From Lachnospiraceae bacterium (GTDB taxonomy: Bacteria; Bacillota; Clostridia; Lachnospirales; Lachnospiraceae): a DNA stretch of 64,000 nucleotides. Shown here one piece after another: positions 16,057-24,207 of the stretch (positions within the stretch are counted from its first letter, which is position 1; each line of letters begins with the position of its first letter). Where the stretch lies: contig JAFYWF010000076.1 of assembly GCA_017558145.1 (NCBI GenBank), forward strand, positions 1-64,000, in the 5' to 3' direction. The position numbers and the translations under genes are program-made. The notes beneath the pieces were generated by a model. That model was given only the letters and a program-made list of their open reading frames with translations. It had not been told where the DNA came from and ran no database searches.

Positions 16057-17266
16057 AATTATTATAATTATTTGTTTTTGTTGTATCATATCAGGATGTT
16101 CTAATCCAAAAGAAGAAATAGTAGAGCTTACGATGATACATGGCTGGGGCAGCACAGAAAAAGATCATATAATTATGCGACAAATATATGAAGATTTTGA
16201 AAAAGAATATCCTAATATTCGTTTGAATTTGGTATCTATGCCGTCTTCTTCTGATGTAGTGAACAAAGTAGGGGATTTATTAACCATTGGAGAAATACCA
16301 GATATTGTTTTTACCGGGGGAGATGGAAAAGAATCTATTTATGAATTCATGGTAAAAAAAGGATATGCTTTAAATTTAATGCCTTATATTCAAGCTGATG
16401 AAGAATTTGTAAAGAATGTATCAGATGTAATTTTGGAAAATTGGACTACAAAAGATGGAGCTTTATATACCGTTTCAGATGTACTTTTGATGGGAGGATA
16501 TTGGTATAACAAAGAGATATTTAATGAAGCTGGTATAACTGAAGTACCAAAAACATGGGATGATTGGATAAAGGCTTGTGATAAAATCAAGAAGATGAAT
16601 TCTGAAATTGCGCCGGTTATTTTAGATGGAAATCATATGGCATATCTTATGACTTCCATTTTAGCAGACGAGAATTTAGTAGAATTAGAAAATATTAAAG
16701 CATCGAAGATTAATGTTAATTCTATCGCTTTTGATAATATGCTGGTACAAATAAAAGAAATATCCGAGTATGCAATTTTAGCAGGAAATTATAATTATAG
16801 AGATACACTTGATAGTTTCAATAAAGGGCAGAGTGCAATATATATCAATGGTGTATGGGCTAATTCCATGATTGATAAAGAACTTTCAGTGTCATATGCA
16901 TCATTTCCATCTAAAGATGGTAACGGAATAGGAACAATGTCTGCTTGTGTAGGTTATATTTTAGGGAATACTGGTGATGAAAAGAGAATGGAAGCAAGTG
17001 TTAAATTCCTAAAATATATGTTGAGCGAAGAAACTGCAAAAAAAATATTAGAGCAGACAGGACAAATCCCATCAAATCCTAATATTGAAATTACAGAACA
17101 AAGTTGCGGAACAAGGATGAATCAAGCTGTAGAGAGTATTAAAAATGCAGGTTTGATTATAGAGATACCAAATAATTTATGGAATCCAAATGAAAAAGAA
17201 GAATATACTGAAAATATACTTTTGTTCTTGCAAAATAAAATTACAGAAGAAGAATTTCGCAAGTGA
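16037..17266 (+). CDS. Extracellular sugar-binding lipoprotein, family 1 (cluster copy 1)
   Basis: 409 residues with a lipoprotein signal and lipobox IISGC (Cys21). The body is a family 1 solute-binding protein (MIHGWGSTEKDHIIMRQIYEDFEKEYPNIRLNLV, later DSFNKGQSAIYINGVWANSM and PSNPN). It overlaps the regulator gene by 20 nt, so it is translated from the same mRNA as the kinase and regulator. A separate binding-protein gene with its own leader precedes the permeases. This copy may therefore serve mainly as ligand presenter to the YesM-like sensor, or may share the permease. Confidence 0.85.
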   Translation: MKITNIKIIIIICFCCIISGCSNPKEEIVELTMIHGWGSTEKDHIIMRQIYEDFEKEYPNIRLNLVSMPSSSDVVNKVGDLLTIGEIPDIVFTGGDGKESIYEFMVKKGYALNLMPYIQADEEFVKNVSDVILENWTTKDGALYTVSDVLLMGGYWYNKEIFNEAGITEVPKTWDDWIKACDKIKKMNSEIAPVILDGNHMAYLMTSILADENLVELENIKASKINVNSIAFDNMLVQIKEISEYAILAGNYNYRDTLDSFNKGQSAIYINGVWANSMIDKELSVSYASFPSKDGNGIGTMSACVGYILGNTGDEKRMEASVKFLKYMLSEETAKKILEQTGQIPSNPNIEITEQSCGTRMNQAVESIKNAGLIIEIPNNLWNPNEKEEYTENILLFLQNKITEEEFRK

Positions 17267-17292
17267 TTGTCATGGATGTAATATTTATACAA

Positions 17293-17308
17293 AAAGTAAA
17301 TATAATCC
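17293..17308. promoter_or_regulatory. Candidate regulator site, copy 2 (upstream of the main binding protein)
   Basis: AAAGTAAATATAATCC matches the site at 13489-13504 with one difference in the 15-base core. It lies about 125 bp before the gene, a usual distance for an AraC-type activator. Confidence 0.3.
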
Positions 17309-17431
17309 AATAAAGGTGTAAATAAAATTCGATTTTGTGTAAATGAAATCTATTCATAGTTTAAGCCTCTCATGAGATAATTTGATAGAAGTCAGACAGA
17401 CTAAAAAATTATTTCATTGGGAGGTTTTTAC

Positions 17432-18754
17432 ATGAAAAAGAAATTAATTTCTATGGTATTAGCTTTAACCTTAGTAGCAGGAATGTTAACAGGTTGTGGC
17501 GGTGCTAAAGAAGAAACACCAGCTGCAGATAATGCAGCAACAGAAGCTCCTGCAGAAGAAGCAGAAGCTACAGGAGATCAAGAAGTATTAAAATTCTATC
17601 ATGCATATTTCCATGAAGAATCCGAATGGCCAGTAGCGGCAGTGATGAGAGACATTTATCAGCAGTTTGCAGATGCACACGCAGATGGTCCTGTTGTATT
17701 TGAACCAGTAGTTGTAGAAGATGTGTTACAGGTTGCTACAAATGAAATTGCTGGTGGTGAATTCCCAGATATGGTAGATTTTGCTGGTAATGAAGTACCA
17801 TTAGCAGCTATCGTTCAGGAATTAGTAGTTGATTTAAAACCATATATTGATGCTGAAGGTCTTCAGAGCAAAGTTGGTATCAACTATACAATGAATGATG
17901 TTGATGGAAAAGTTTACACAGTACATGATCAGTTAACAACTTTAGGTCTTTGGTACAATGCGGACCTTTATGAAGCAGCTGGAGCAGCTACACCAGATCA
18001 GTGGGCTACATATGAAGATATGGCAACTGCTATGGAAGCATTAAGAGCAAGTGGTGTATATGGATATAATGCAGGACAGGGTTCTGAACGTTTATTCAAC
18101 TCTTATATGGCAGTATTAGATGCAGAAGCTATGGCAAACCCATTAACTCCAGAAGTTATCAATTCAGAAGCTTTTGTTACAGCATTTAAAACAGTAGCTG
18201 CTATGGATCAGGCTAATGGTTCTGCTCACTCTACAAACAATGCTGGAGACTTTGGCGCAGATTTTACAGAAGGTAAATGTGCAACATGGATGAACGGTGT
18301 TTGGGCTGCAGGAAGCTTTAATGGTCTTGAAGCAAATATTTTACCAGGTATCTATCCATGCAGTGGTGCAATCGCAGCTACAGGTGGCGGATTAACAATT
18401 TCTGCTTCTTTATCTGACGCTCAGAAAGAATTAGCATTAGAATTCTTAAAATACATGACAAGTGACGAAGTACAGACAAGAATTTTCTTAGAAGTAAATG
18501 CAAACCCATGTAACCAGGATCTTGACTTAGAAGCTCTTGCAGAAGGCGTTGATAACCCTACAGTTAAATTATTAGCTCAGGCTTGTTCTTTAGCAAACAG
18601 TGCAGATTCTATTACAACTAATACAGGTTCTGCTTGGGGTGCAGATGTATACACTGCTATTATTAACAAATTGATTGAATGTTCTGTAGAAGGAACAGAT
18701 ATTGATGCAAAATTAGCAGAATTACAGTCTGAATTAATCGCTTTAATTGGCTAA
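17432..18754 (+). CDS. Extracellular sugar-binding lipoprotein, family 1 (main ABC binding protein)
   Basis: 440 residues with signal peptide and lipobox MLTGC (Cys22), then an Ala/Glu/Thr-rich linker and a family 1 solute-binding fold (YTVHDQLTTLGLWYNADLYEAAGAATPDQW; CATWMNGVWAAGSF). GGGAGG lies 7 nt before ATG 17432. Codon use here is smoother (many GCA, GAA, TTA) than in copy 1, which suggests high expression. A terminator separates it from the two permease genes, the usual way of making more binding protein than channel. It likely binds fucosylated oligosaccharides, judged from the GH29 gene downstream. Confidence 0.9.
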   Translation: MKKKLISMVLALTLVAGMLTGCGGAKEETPAADNAATEAPAEEAEATGDQEVLKFYHAYFHEESEWPVAAVMRDIYQQFADAHADGPVVFEPVVVEDVLQVATNEIAGGEFPDMVDFAGNEVPLAAIVQELVVDLKPYIDAEGLQSKVGINYTMNDVDGKVYTVHDQLTTLGLWYNADLYEAAGAATPDQWATYEDMATAMEALRASGVYGYNAGQGSERLFNSYMAVLDAEAMANPLTPEVINSEAFVTAFKTVAAMDQANGSAHSTNNAGDFGADFTEGKCATWMNGVWAAGSFNGLEANILPGIYPCSGAIAATGGGLTISASLSDAQKELALEFLKYMTSDEVQTRIFLEVNANPCNQDLDLEALAEGVDNPTVKLLAQACSLANSADSITTNTGSAWGADVYTAIINKLIECSVEGTDIDAKLAELQSELIALIG

Positions 18755-18762
18755 TTAGTAAT

Positions 18763-18800
18763 AAAGCCTGTTTTTCTCACAAGAGAAGAACAGGCTTTTT
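18763..18800 (+). terminator. Intercistronic terminator/attenuator between binding protein and permeases
   Basis: AAAGCCTG...CAGGCTTT with further pairing through TTCTC/GAGAA, then TTTTT. It is probably leaky, since the permeases show no separate strong promoter. Confidence 0.85.
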
Positions 18801-18852
18801 GTTCGATTTTAATTATTTTAGGATATAAAATAATGAGAGGAAAGGGTATAAG

Positions 18853-19764
18853 ATGAATAAAAAATCTAATAGAACAATTTTTATGACATTGTTTTTATTG
18901 CCTTCCTGTTTATGTTTCCTGATTTTCTATGCTTATCCTATTTTGCAGATTCTCGTAACATCTTTTTGTAAATGGGATTATACAAATTTGAAAAATCCAA
19001 CATTCTTCCCAGCGGGAGAATTATTGACTAACTATCAATATATTTTGACTCAGTATCCATATTTTTGGGAAGCTTTGCGTAACTCACTTTGCTGGGCACT
19101 GGTAGGTGTAGTAATTCAGGTACCATTAACACTGGTAGTAGCTATTGTAATTTCTAAGGGGTTAAAATTTTCTAAGTTTGCAAGAAACGTATACATTGTA
19201 CCAAGTGTAATTTCTTCAGCAGCTATGGGTCTTGTATTCTTACAGTTATACAATGCAAGATATGGTCCTATTCAGCAGATTATTCAAAAATTTAATCCTG
19301 AGTTTAAAGATAGTATTTTATTAGTAGAAGGTGCAAACTTCTGGGCAATCGTATGTGCATATGTATTTTTCTGCGGTACTACAGCTATTATGTTGTTAGG
19401 TCAGATTCATGGTATTGCACCAGAATTGTATGAAGCAGCTAAAATCGATGGAGCTACCGGGTTAAAGAGAGAATTATATGTTACTATTCCATTGGTTAAA
19501 CCAACAATAAAAACAGTAACAACTATGGCAGCAACTTCAGGTTTCTTACTTTACAATGAAGTGTTTTTCTTGACCAATGGTGCAGCTGGAACAAAATCTA
19601 TCAGTTTTATCATCAGAGAATTAGCAATTACAAGTAGTAGAACCCAGTATGCCAGAGCAAATACGATTGGTGCAATTCAGATTGTAATCGGTTTAATTTT
19701 AGTAGGAGTGATTAATATTATTTTCTCTGAATCAAAAGTAAGTCAGAAAGGAGGAAAAGCATAA
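18853..19764 (+). CDS. Sugar ABC transporter permease (MalF/UgpA type)
   Basis: 303 residues with about six membrane helices. The inner-membrane component MSD signature (EAA loop) reads YEAAKIDGATGLKRELYVTIPLVKP near residues 195-220. GAGAGGAAAGGG precedes ATG 18853. The stop codon shares one base with the start of the next permease (TAATG), so the two are coupled. No ATPase gene is in the cluster; importers of this CUT1 type commonly use a shared MsmX/MalK-like ATPase coded elsewhere. Confidence 0.93.
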   Translation: MNKKSNRTIFMTLFLLPSCLCFLIFYAYPILQILVTSFCKWDYTNLKNPTFFPAGELLTNYQYILTQYPYFWEALRNSLCWALVGVVIQVPLTLVVAIVISKGLKFSKFARNVYIVPSVISSAAMGLVFLQLYNARYGPIQQIIQKFNPEFKDSILLVEGANFWAIVCAYVFFCGTTAIMLLGQIHGIAPELYEAAKIDGATGLKRELYVTIPLVKPTIKTVTTMAATSGFLLYNEVFFLTNGAAGTKSISFIIRELAITSSRTQYARANTIGAIQIVIGLILVGVINIIFSESKVSQKGGKA

Positions 19765-20621
19765 TGGCAAAAGAAAAAATTAAAGAAAGTAACCCTATGA
19801 GCGTGCAAAAAGGGGAAGCAGTCTTTTGTTATATTGTAATGGCGATTATTTGTATCATCGCTTTATTCCCAATTATCTGGGTTTTTATTTCCTCATTTAA
19901 AGCTGATTTGTTGGCAGAACCAGGATTTACACTTCCAAGTAAACTTTGCTTTGACGGATATATTAGAGTATTTACGAAACTTGGTATTAGTAAATATTTT
20001 GTGAATAGTTTTATTACAGCAACAGGTGGTACTTTACTTAGTATTACAATGTTATCTATGTCTGCATATATTATTGCAAGATTCAAATTTAAAGGAAAAG
20101 GGCTGATTACAGCTTGCTTTATGGCAACTATGTTCGTTCCTTCTTCAGCATTAACATTCCCTGTTTATAACTTGATCAAAAATATGGGATTATTTGATAC
20201 GAGAGTAGGTTTGATATTTGTATATGCTTGTAGTGGTATTGCTGTAAGTTTCATGGTAATTAGAAACTATTTTGCTACAATTCCAGTTGAATTAGAAGAA
20301 GCAGCAAGAATTGATGGATGTACTTATTTCCAGACATTTGTAAAAATTATGCTTCCTATTGCAAGACCAGGTATCTTTACTGCTGCAGTATTGGCATGGT
20401 TAAATCTGTGGAATGAATTCTATTGGGCTTCCTTACTTATGATTGACAGAAGTAAGATGACAGTACCGGCAATTCTTTCTCAGTTTACTACAAGTTTTGG
20501 AACAGATTATAATGGTTTGCTTTCTGCAGTTGTTGTAACTATTATACCACCAGTATTGTTATTTACTTTTGCTAGTAAATACTTTATTGAAGCATTATCT
20601 GGTGGTGCGGTAAAAGGTTAA
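19764..20621 (+). CDS. Sugar ABC transporter permease (MalG/UgpE type)
   Basis: 285 residues, six predicted helices, with the EAA loop LEEAARIDGCTYFQTFVKIMLPIARPG near 175-200. It pairs with the previous permease in a CUT1-type importer. The ribosome site AGGAGGAAAAG is just inside the end of the upstream gene. The oxidoreductase follows 9 nt after its stop. Confidence 0.93.
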   Translation: MAKEKIKESNPMSVQKGEAVFCYIVMAIICIIALFPIIWVFISSFKADLLAEPGFTLPSKLCFDGYIRVFTKLGISKYFVNSFITATGGTLLSITMLSMSAYIIARFKFKGKGLITACFMATMFVPSSALTFPVYNLIKNMGLFDTRVGLIFVYACSGIAVSFMVIRNYFATIPVELEEAARIDGCTYFQTFVKIMLPIARPGIFTAAVLAWLNLWNEFYWASLLMIDRSKMTVPAILSQFTTSFGTDYNGLLSAVVVTIIPPVLLFTFASKYFIEALSGGAVKG

Positions 20622-20630
20622 GGAGGCAAT

Positions 20631-21887
20631 ATGAAAAAAAAATCAAAAAAAGTAACCGCTATTCTTTTAGGTGCGGGACACAGAGGTGCAGATGCATATG
20701 CTTCCTATGCATTACAGTATCCAGAAGAATTAACTTTTGTGGGAGTAGCTGAACCTAGAAAAGAACGCCGTGAGGAATTTCAGAAAGCCCACAATATAGA
20801 AGATAAATATGCAGTGGAAAGCTGGGAAGAATTGTTAGCGTTTCCTAAATTAGCAGATTTAGTATTGATTTGTACACAAGACCATATGCATATGGAACCA
20901 ATGGCAAAAGCTATGGAACTTGGATATGATATCTTAGTGGAAAAACCTATTAGTCCAGTAAAAGAAGAATTAGTTGATTTGAAAGAAAAAACGGAAAAGT
21001 ATGAAGGAATGATTAGCGTATGTCACGTTCTTCGTTATTCTCCATTCTTCCGTAAAATCAAAGAAATTATTGATGCAGGAACTATTGGTGAATTGATGAA
21101 TATCCAGCATATGGAAAGTATTGGTTTTTGGCATATGGCACATAGTTTTGTAAGAGGTAACTGGAGAAACACAGAAGAAAGTTCTCCAATCTGTCTTGCT
21201 AAAACATGTCATGACTTTGATATTTTATTATGGCTTACTGGAAAGAAATGCTTACGTGTATCTAGTTTTGGTAGCTTAAAGCTTTTCCGTGAAGAAATGG
21301 CTCCAGTCGGTGCACCAAAAAGATGTACAGATGGATGTCCTCACAGAAGTACATGTCCTTTCTTTGCTCCTAAGTTTTATTTAGAACATCCAAAAGCTAT
21401 TGTAGATGGTTTCAGAAAAGTAGTTACTATGGATGAAACTACAGAAGGCTTAATGGAAGCATTAAAAACAGGACCATATGGAAGATGTGTATATGCTTGT
21501 GATAATGATGTATGTGATCATCAGGTTGTAAATATGGAAATGGAAGGTGGACTTACAATTAGCTTTACCTTAAGTGCATTTACAAATGAATGTGAAAGAA
21601 TCATTACATTACAGGGTAGCCGTGGAGAAATTAAAGGATGGATGGAAGAAGATAAGATTGTTGTTACAGACTTTGTAACAGGTAATCAGACTGTTCATAA
21701 ATTAAATACTCCAAAAGTAGGACATAGTGGTAGTGATGCTTCTATGATGCAAGAATTAGTTTCCTTAATTGCAACAGGACGTCAGAAAGAAAACGTAAGT
21801 AATGCTACACAGGCAATTGATAGTCATTTGATTGCATTTGCAGCAGAAGAAAGTCGTTTAGCAAATGGAAAAGTAATTGAATTATAA
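20631..21887 (+). CDS. Gfo/Idh/MocA family oxidoreductase with Cys-rich insertion
   Basis: 418 residues. The Rossmann motif AILLGAGHRGADAY is N-terminal, and LVEKPISPVKEEL holds the family EKP signature with the catalytic Lys. The substrate domain carries a Cys-rich insert (RCTDGCPHRSTCPF near 227, then GRCVYACDNDVCDH near 285) that probably binds a metal. Such enzymes oxidise sugars or derivatives with NAD(P). Placed between the importer and a fucosidase, it may oxidise fucose or the sugar left after cleavage; no fucose isomerase, kinase or aldolase is nearby. AAGGAGG precedes the start. Confidence 0.85.
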   Translation: MKKKSKKVTAILLGAGHRGADAYASYALQYPEELTFVGVAEPRKERREEFQKAHNIEDKYAVESWEELLAFPKLADLVLICTQDHMHMEPMAKAMELGYDILVEKPISPVKEELVDLKEKTEKYEGMISVCHVLRYSPFFRKIKEIIDAGTIGELMNIQHMESIGFWHMAHSFVRGNWRNTEESSPICLAKTCHDFDILLWLTGKKCLRVSSFGSLKLFREEMAPVGAPKRCTDGCPHRSTCPFFAPKFYLEHPKAIVDGFRKVVTMDETTEGLMEALKTGPYGRCVYACDNDVCDHQVVNMEMEGGLTISFTLSAFTNECERIITLQGSRGEIKGWMEEDKIVVTDFVTGNQTVHKLNTPKVGHSGSDASMMQELVSLIATGRQKENVSNATQAIDSHLIAFAAEESRLANGKVIEL

Positions 21888-21909
21888 TACTGAAAATAGA
21901 GGAAATAAT

Positions 21910-23220
21910 ATGTCAAGAATGGATGAAATTAGAAATAGAACAAAGTGGTGGCAGAATGACCGCTTTGGTATGTTTATCCACTGGGGATTGTATTCTATAC
22001 CTGCTTGTGGAGAGTGGATGATGTCAGAAAAAGAAATGACAGTTGAAGAATACAAAAAGTACTTTGATTTGTTTGACCCTGTTGATTACGATCCTAAAAA
22101 GTGGGTAAAAGCAGCGAAAAGAGCAGGCATGAAATACATGGTGCTTACTGCAAAACATCATGATGGTTTCTGTTTGTTTGATTCTGCTTATACAGATTAT
22201 AAATCTACCAACACAAAAGCTGGAAGAGATTTAGTGAGAGAGTTTGTAGATGCTTGTAGAGAAGAAGAAATTAAAGTTGGTCTTTATTTCTCCATTATCG
22301 ACTGGTCACATCCAGATTTTCCAAAGTATGGTGATAAACAGCATCCAATGCGTAATAATGAAGCTTATAAAGATGAAAAGATTGATTTTGATAATTATCT
22401 TGAGTACATGCATAATCAGGTAAAAGAAATTGTTACTGGTTATGGAAAGTTAGATTTATTATGGTTTGACTTCTCTTATGATGATATGGTAGGAGAAAAA
22501 TGGAAAGCCACTGAATTAATTACTATGGTTAGAAAGTATCAGCCAGATGTTATTATTGATAACCGTTTGGAAGGTGCAGGAGATAATCATGGTAGCTTAA
22601 TTAGTGGAGAACCAACTATTTATAGTGGTGATTTTGTAAGTCCAGAACAGATTATTCCACCTGAAGGAGTTGTAGATGTTCATGGAAACCCAGTACCTTG
22701 GGAATTATGTGCTACTATGAATAACCACTGGTGCTATTGCAATTTCGACCATGAATACAAAACATCTAAGATGTTGATTCGTAAATTGGTTGAATGTGTA
22801 AGTAAAGGTGGAAACTTCCTTTTGAATGTAGGACCTGACGCAAAAGGAAATATGCCAAAAGAAAGTTTGGCTATCTTAGAAGAAATTGGACAGTGGATGG
22901 ATAAGAACTCTGAAAGTATTTATGGATGTGGAATCTGTGAACTTCCAAAGCCAGAATGGGGTAGATATACTCAAAAAGGCGATATTATCTACGCTCATGT
23001 ATTTGAAACTCCATTAGGAGCACTTCCATTAACTGGAATTGGTCCAGATCGTTTGGATAAAGTTTACTATGTTTCTGATGGTACTGAAATGAACCGTGGA
23101 GAAGCATGGAATACAGTTCTTTTCACAGATGCAGCATTTGTATCATTTGGGGATAACCCAGTATTTACATATGGTTTACCTGATGATAAAGATACTGTTT
23201 TAAAAGTAGTATTAAAATAA
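21910..23220 (+). CDS. GH29 family alpha-L-fucosidase, cytoplasmic
   Basis: 436 residues. RTKWWQNDRFGMFIHWGLYSIPACGEWMM and YMVLTAKHHDGFCLFDS are GH29 hallmarks. LDLLWFDFSYDD near 180-192 carries the expected nucleophile Asp of WFD. There is no signal peptide, so it acts inside the cell on imported oligosaccharides. ATG 21910 is chosen because GAGGAAATAAT lies directly upstream; an earlier in-frame ATG at 21877 overlaps the oxidoreductase. The product ends just after the catalytic and a short C-terminal region, without carbohydrate-binding modules. It is the last gene of the transport operon, with a terminator after it. Confidence 0.92.
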   Translation: MSRMDEIRNRTKWWQNDRFGMFIHWGLYSIPACGEWMMSEKEMTVEEYKKYFDLFDPVDYDPKKWVKAAKRAGMKYMVLTAKHHDGFCLFDSAYTDYKSTNTKAGRDLVREFVDACREEEIKVGLYFSIIDWSHPDFPKYGDKQHPMRNNEAYKDEKIDFDNYLEYMHNQVKEIVTGYGKLDLLWFDFSYDDMVGEKWKATELITMVRKYQPDVIIDNRLEGAGDNHGSLISGEPTIYSGDFVSPEQIIPPEGVVDVHGNPVPWELCATMNNHWCYCNFDHEYKTSKMLIRKLVECVSKGGNFLLNVGPDAKGNMPKESLAILEEIGQWMDKNSESIYGCGICELPKPEWGRYTQKGDIIYAHVFETPLGALPLTGIGPDRLDKVYYVSDGTEMNRGEAWNTVLFTDAAFVSFGDNPVFTYGLPDDKDTVLKVVLK

Positions 23221-23250
23221 GTTTTTGTTCTACCTTTATATTATATAGCG

Positions 23251-23297
23251 GGAACAGTCACATTTACGGGGAAGGGGTGTGGCTGTTTCTGTTTTTT
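23251..23297 (+). terminator. Terminator after the fucosidase gene
   Basis: GGAACAGTCACA pairs with TGTGGCTGTTTC through G-U wobbles, with TTTTTT at 23292-23297. Confidence 0.75.
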
Positions 23298-23339
23298 ATA
23301 GGTAAATTATTTTAAAATTAATAATTTTGAGGATGAAAT

Positions 23340-24092
23340 ATGACAGTAAATGAATTTTGGAATGGAATTAATTTACAAGAAAAGCAAAAAGAAGCTGTAT
23401 TAAAAAAGAATTTTGCTAAAGATGAATGTAATCATTTATGTGATTTATATAAGGAAAATCATAATCGTTTTTTTGAACAAATCTTGAATAAGGAAGATAA
23501 TGAACTTTGGTTTTTATGGTTGTATAGTCAAATGGCATGCAAGGTTTATGATTTGTATATAGAGGCAAATATTTCAGATAAAGTTTTTTGGGACACTTTT
23601 ATAGATATTCGTTTGTGGTGCGAGAATGCTGAAAAAGAGTATGGTGTTCTTGGAATAAAAGAATATGAATGGTTTTATAGACATATTGATATGGTATTAT
23701 TTCGTTTTGGCAGATTGCAATTTGAAGATACTGGAACGGAAATTAATATTCATATTCCACAAGGAGCTCCACTAATATGGGAAGACTGCGAGAAGTCGAT
23801 AAAAATGGCAAGGGATTATTGGGGGAATGATAAAACTTTTGTTTGCCATTCTTGGCTTTTATATCCAGGATTAGAAGAGCTATTAGACGAAAATTCCAAT
23901 ATTAAACAATTTAGAAAAAGATTTCATGTTATTAAAACAGATTATAATGAAAGAGAAGCAGAATGGCGTATTTTTGGTGAGGTTAAGAAAAATGTAACTG
24001 AATATCCAGAAAATACTATGTTGCAAAAAAAGGTAAAAAATTATTTGCTTAATGGAAAGTGTTTAGGAAATGGCTATGCCATATTAAAGTAG
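23340..24092 (+). CDS. Acyltransferase-like protein with GNAT_C type domain
   Basis: 250 residues. The C-terminal half (INIHIPQGAPLIWEDCEKSIKMARDYW... FVCHSWLLYPGLEELLDENSNIKQFRKRF... EAEWRIFG) matches a family usually annotated as acyltransferase domain-containing (NAT_N/GNAT_C) in Firmicutes. The N-terminal half is helical and Trp-rich. No signal or membrane segment. GAGGATG precedes the start. It lies after the fucosidase terminator, so it is probably expressed separately from the AT-rich gap. Substrate unknown; acylation of a sugar is possible given its neighbours. Confidence 0.65.
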   Translation: MTVNEFWNGINLQEKQKEAVLKKNFAKDECNHLCDLYKENHNRFFEQILNKEDNELWFLWLYSQMACKVYDLYIEANISDKVFWDTFIDIRLWCENAEKEYGVLGIKEYEWFYRHIDMVLFRFGRLQFEDTGTEINIHIPQGAPLIWEDCEKSIKMARDYWGNDKTFVCHSWLLYPGLEELLDENSNIKQFRKRFHVIKTDYNEREAEWRIFGEVKKNVTEYPENTMLQKKVKNYLLNGKCLGNGYAILK

Positions 24093-24207
24093 AAAAGAAA
24101 AAATATAATTTAATGCATATAATAGTGAAAGATGTAAATATAATGCAATGTAATATTAAAGATAATATTGTAAAATAAAGTAAATATGCAAAAGAGAGGG
24201 TATTTCA

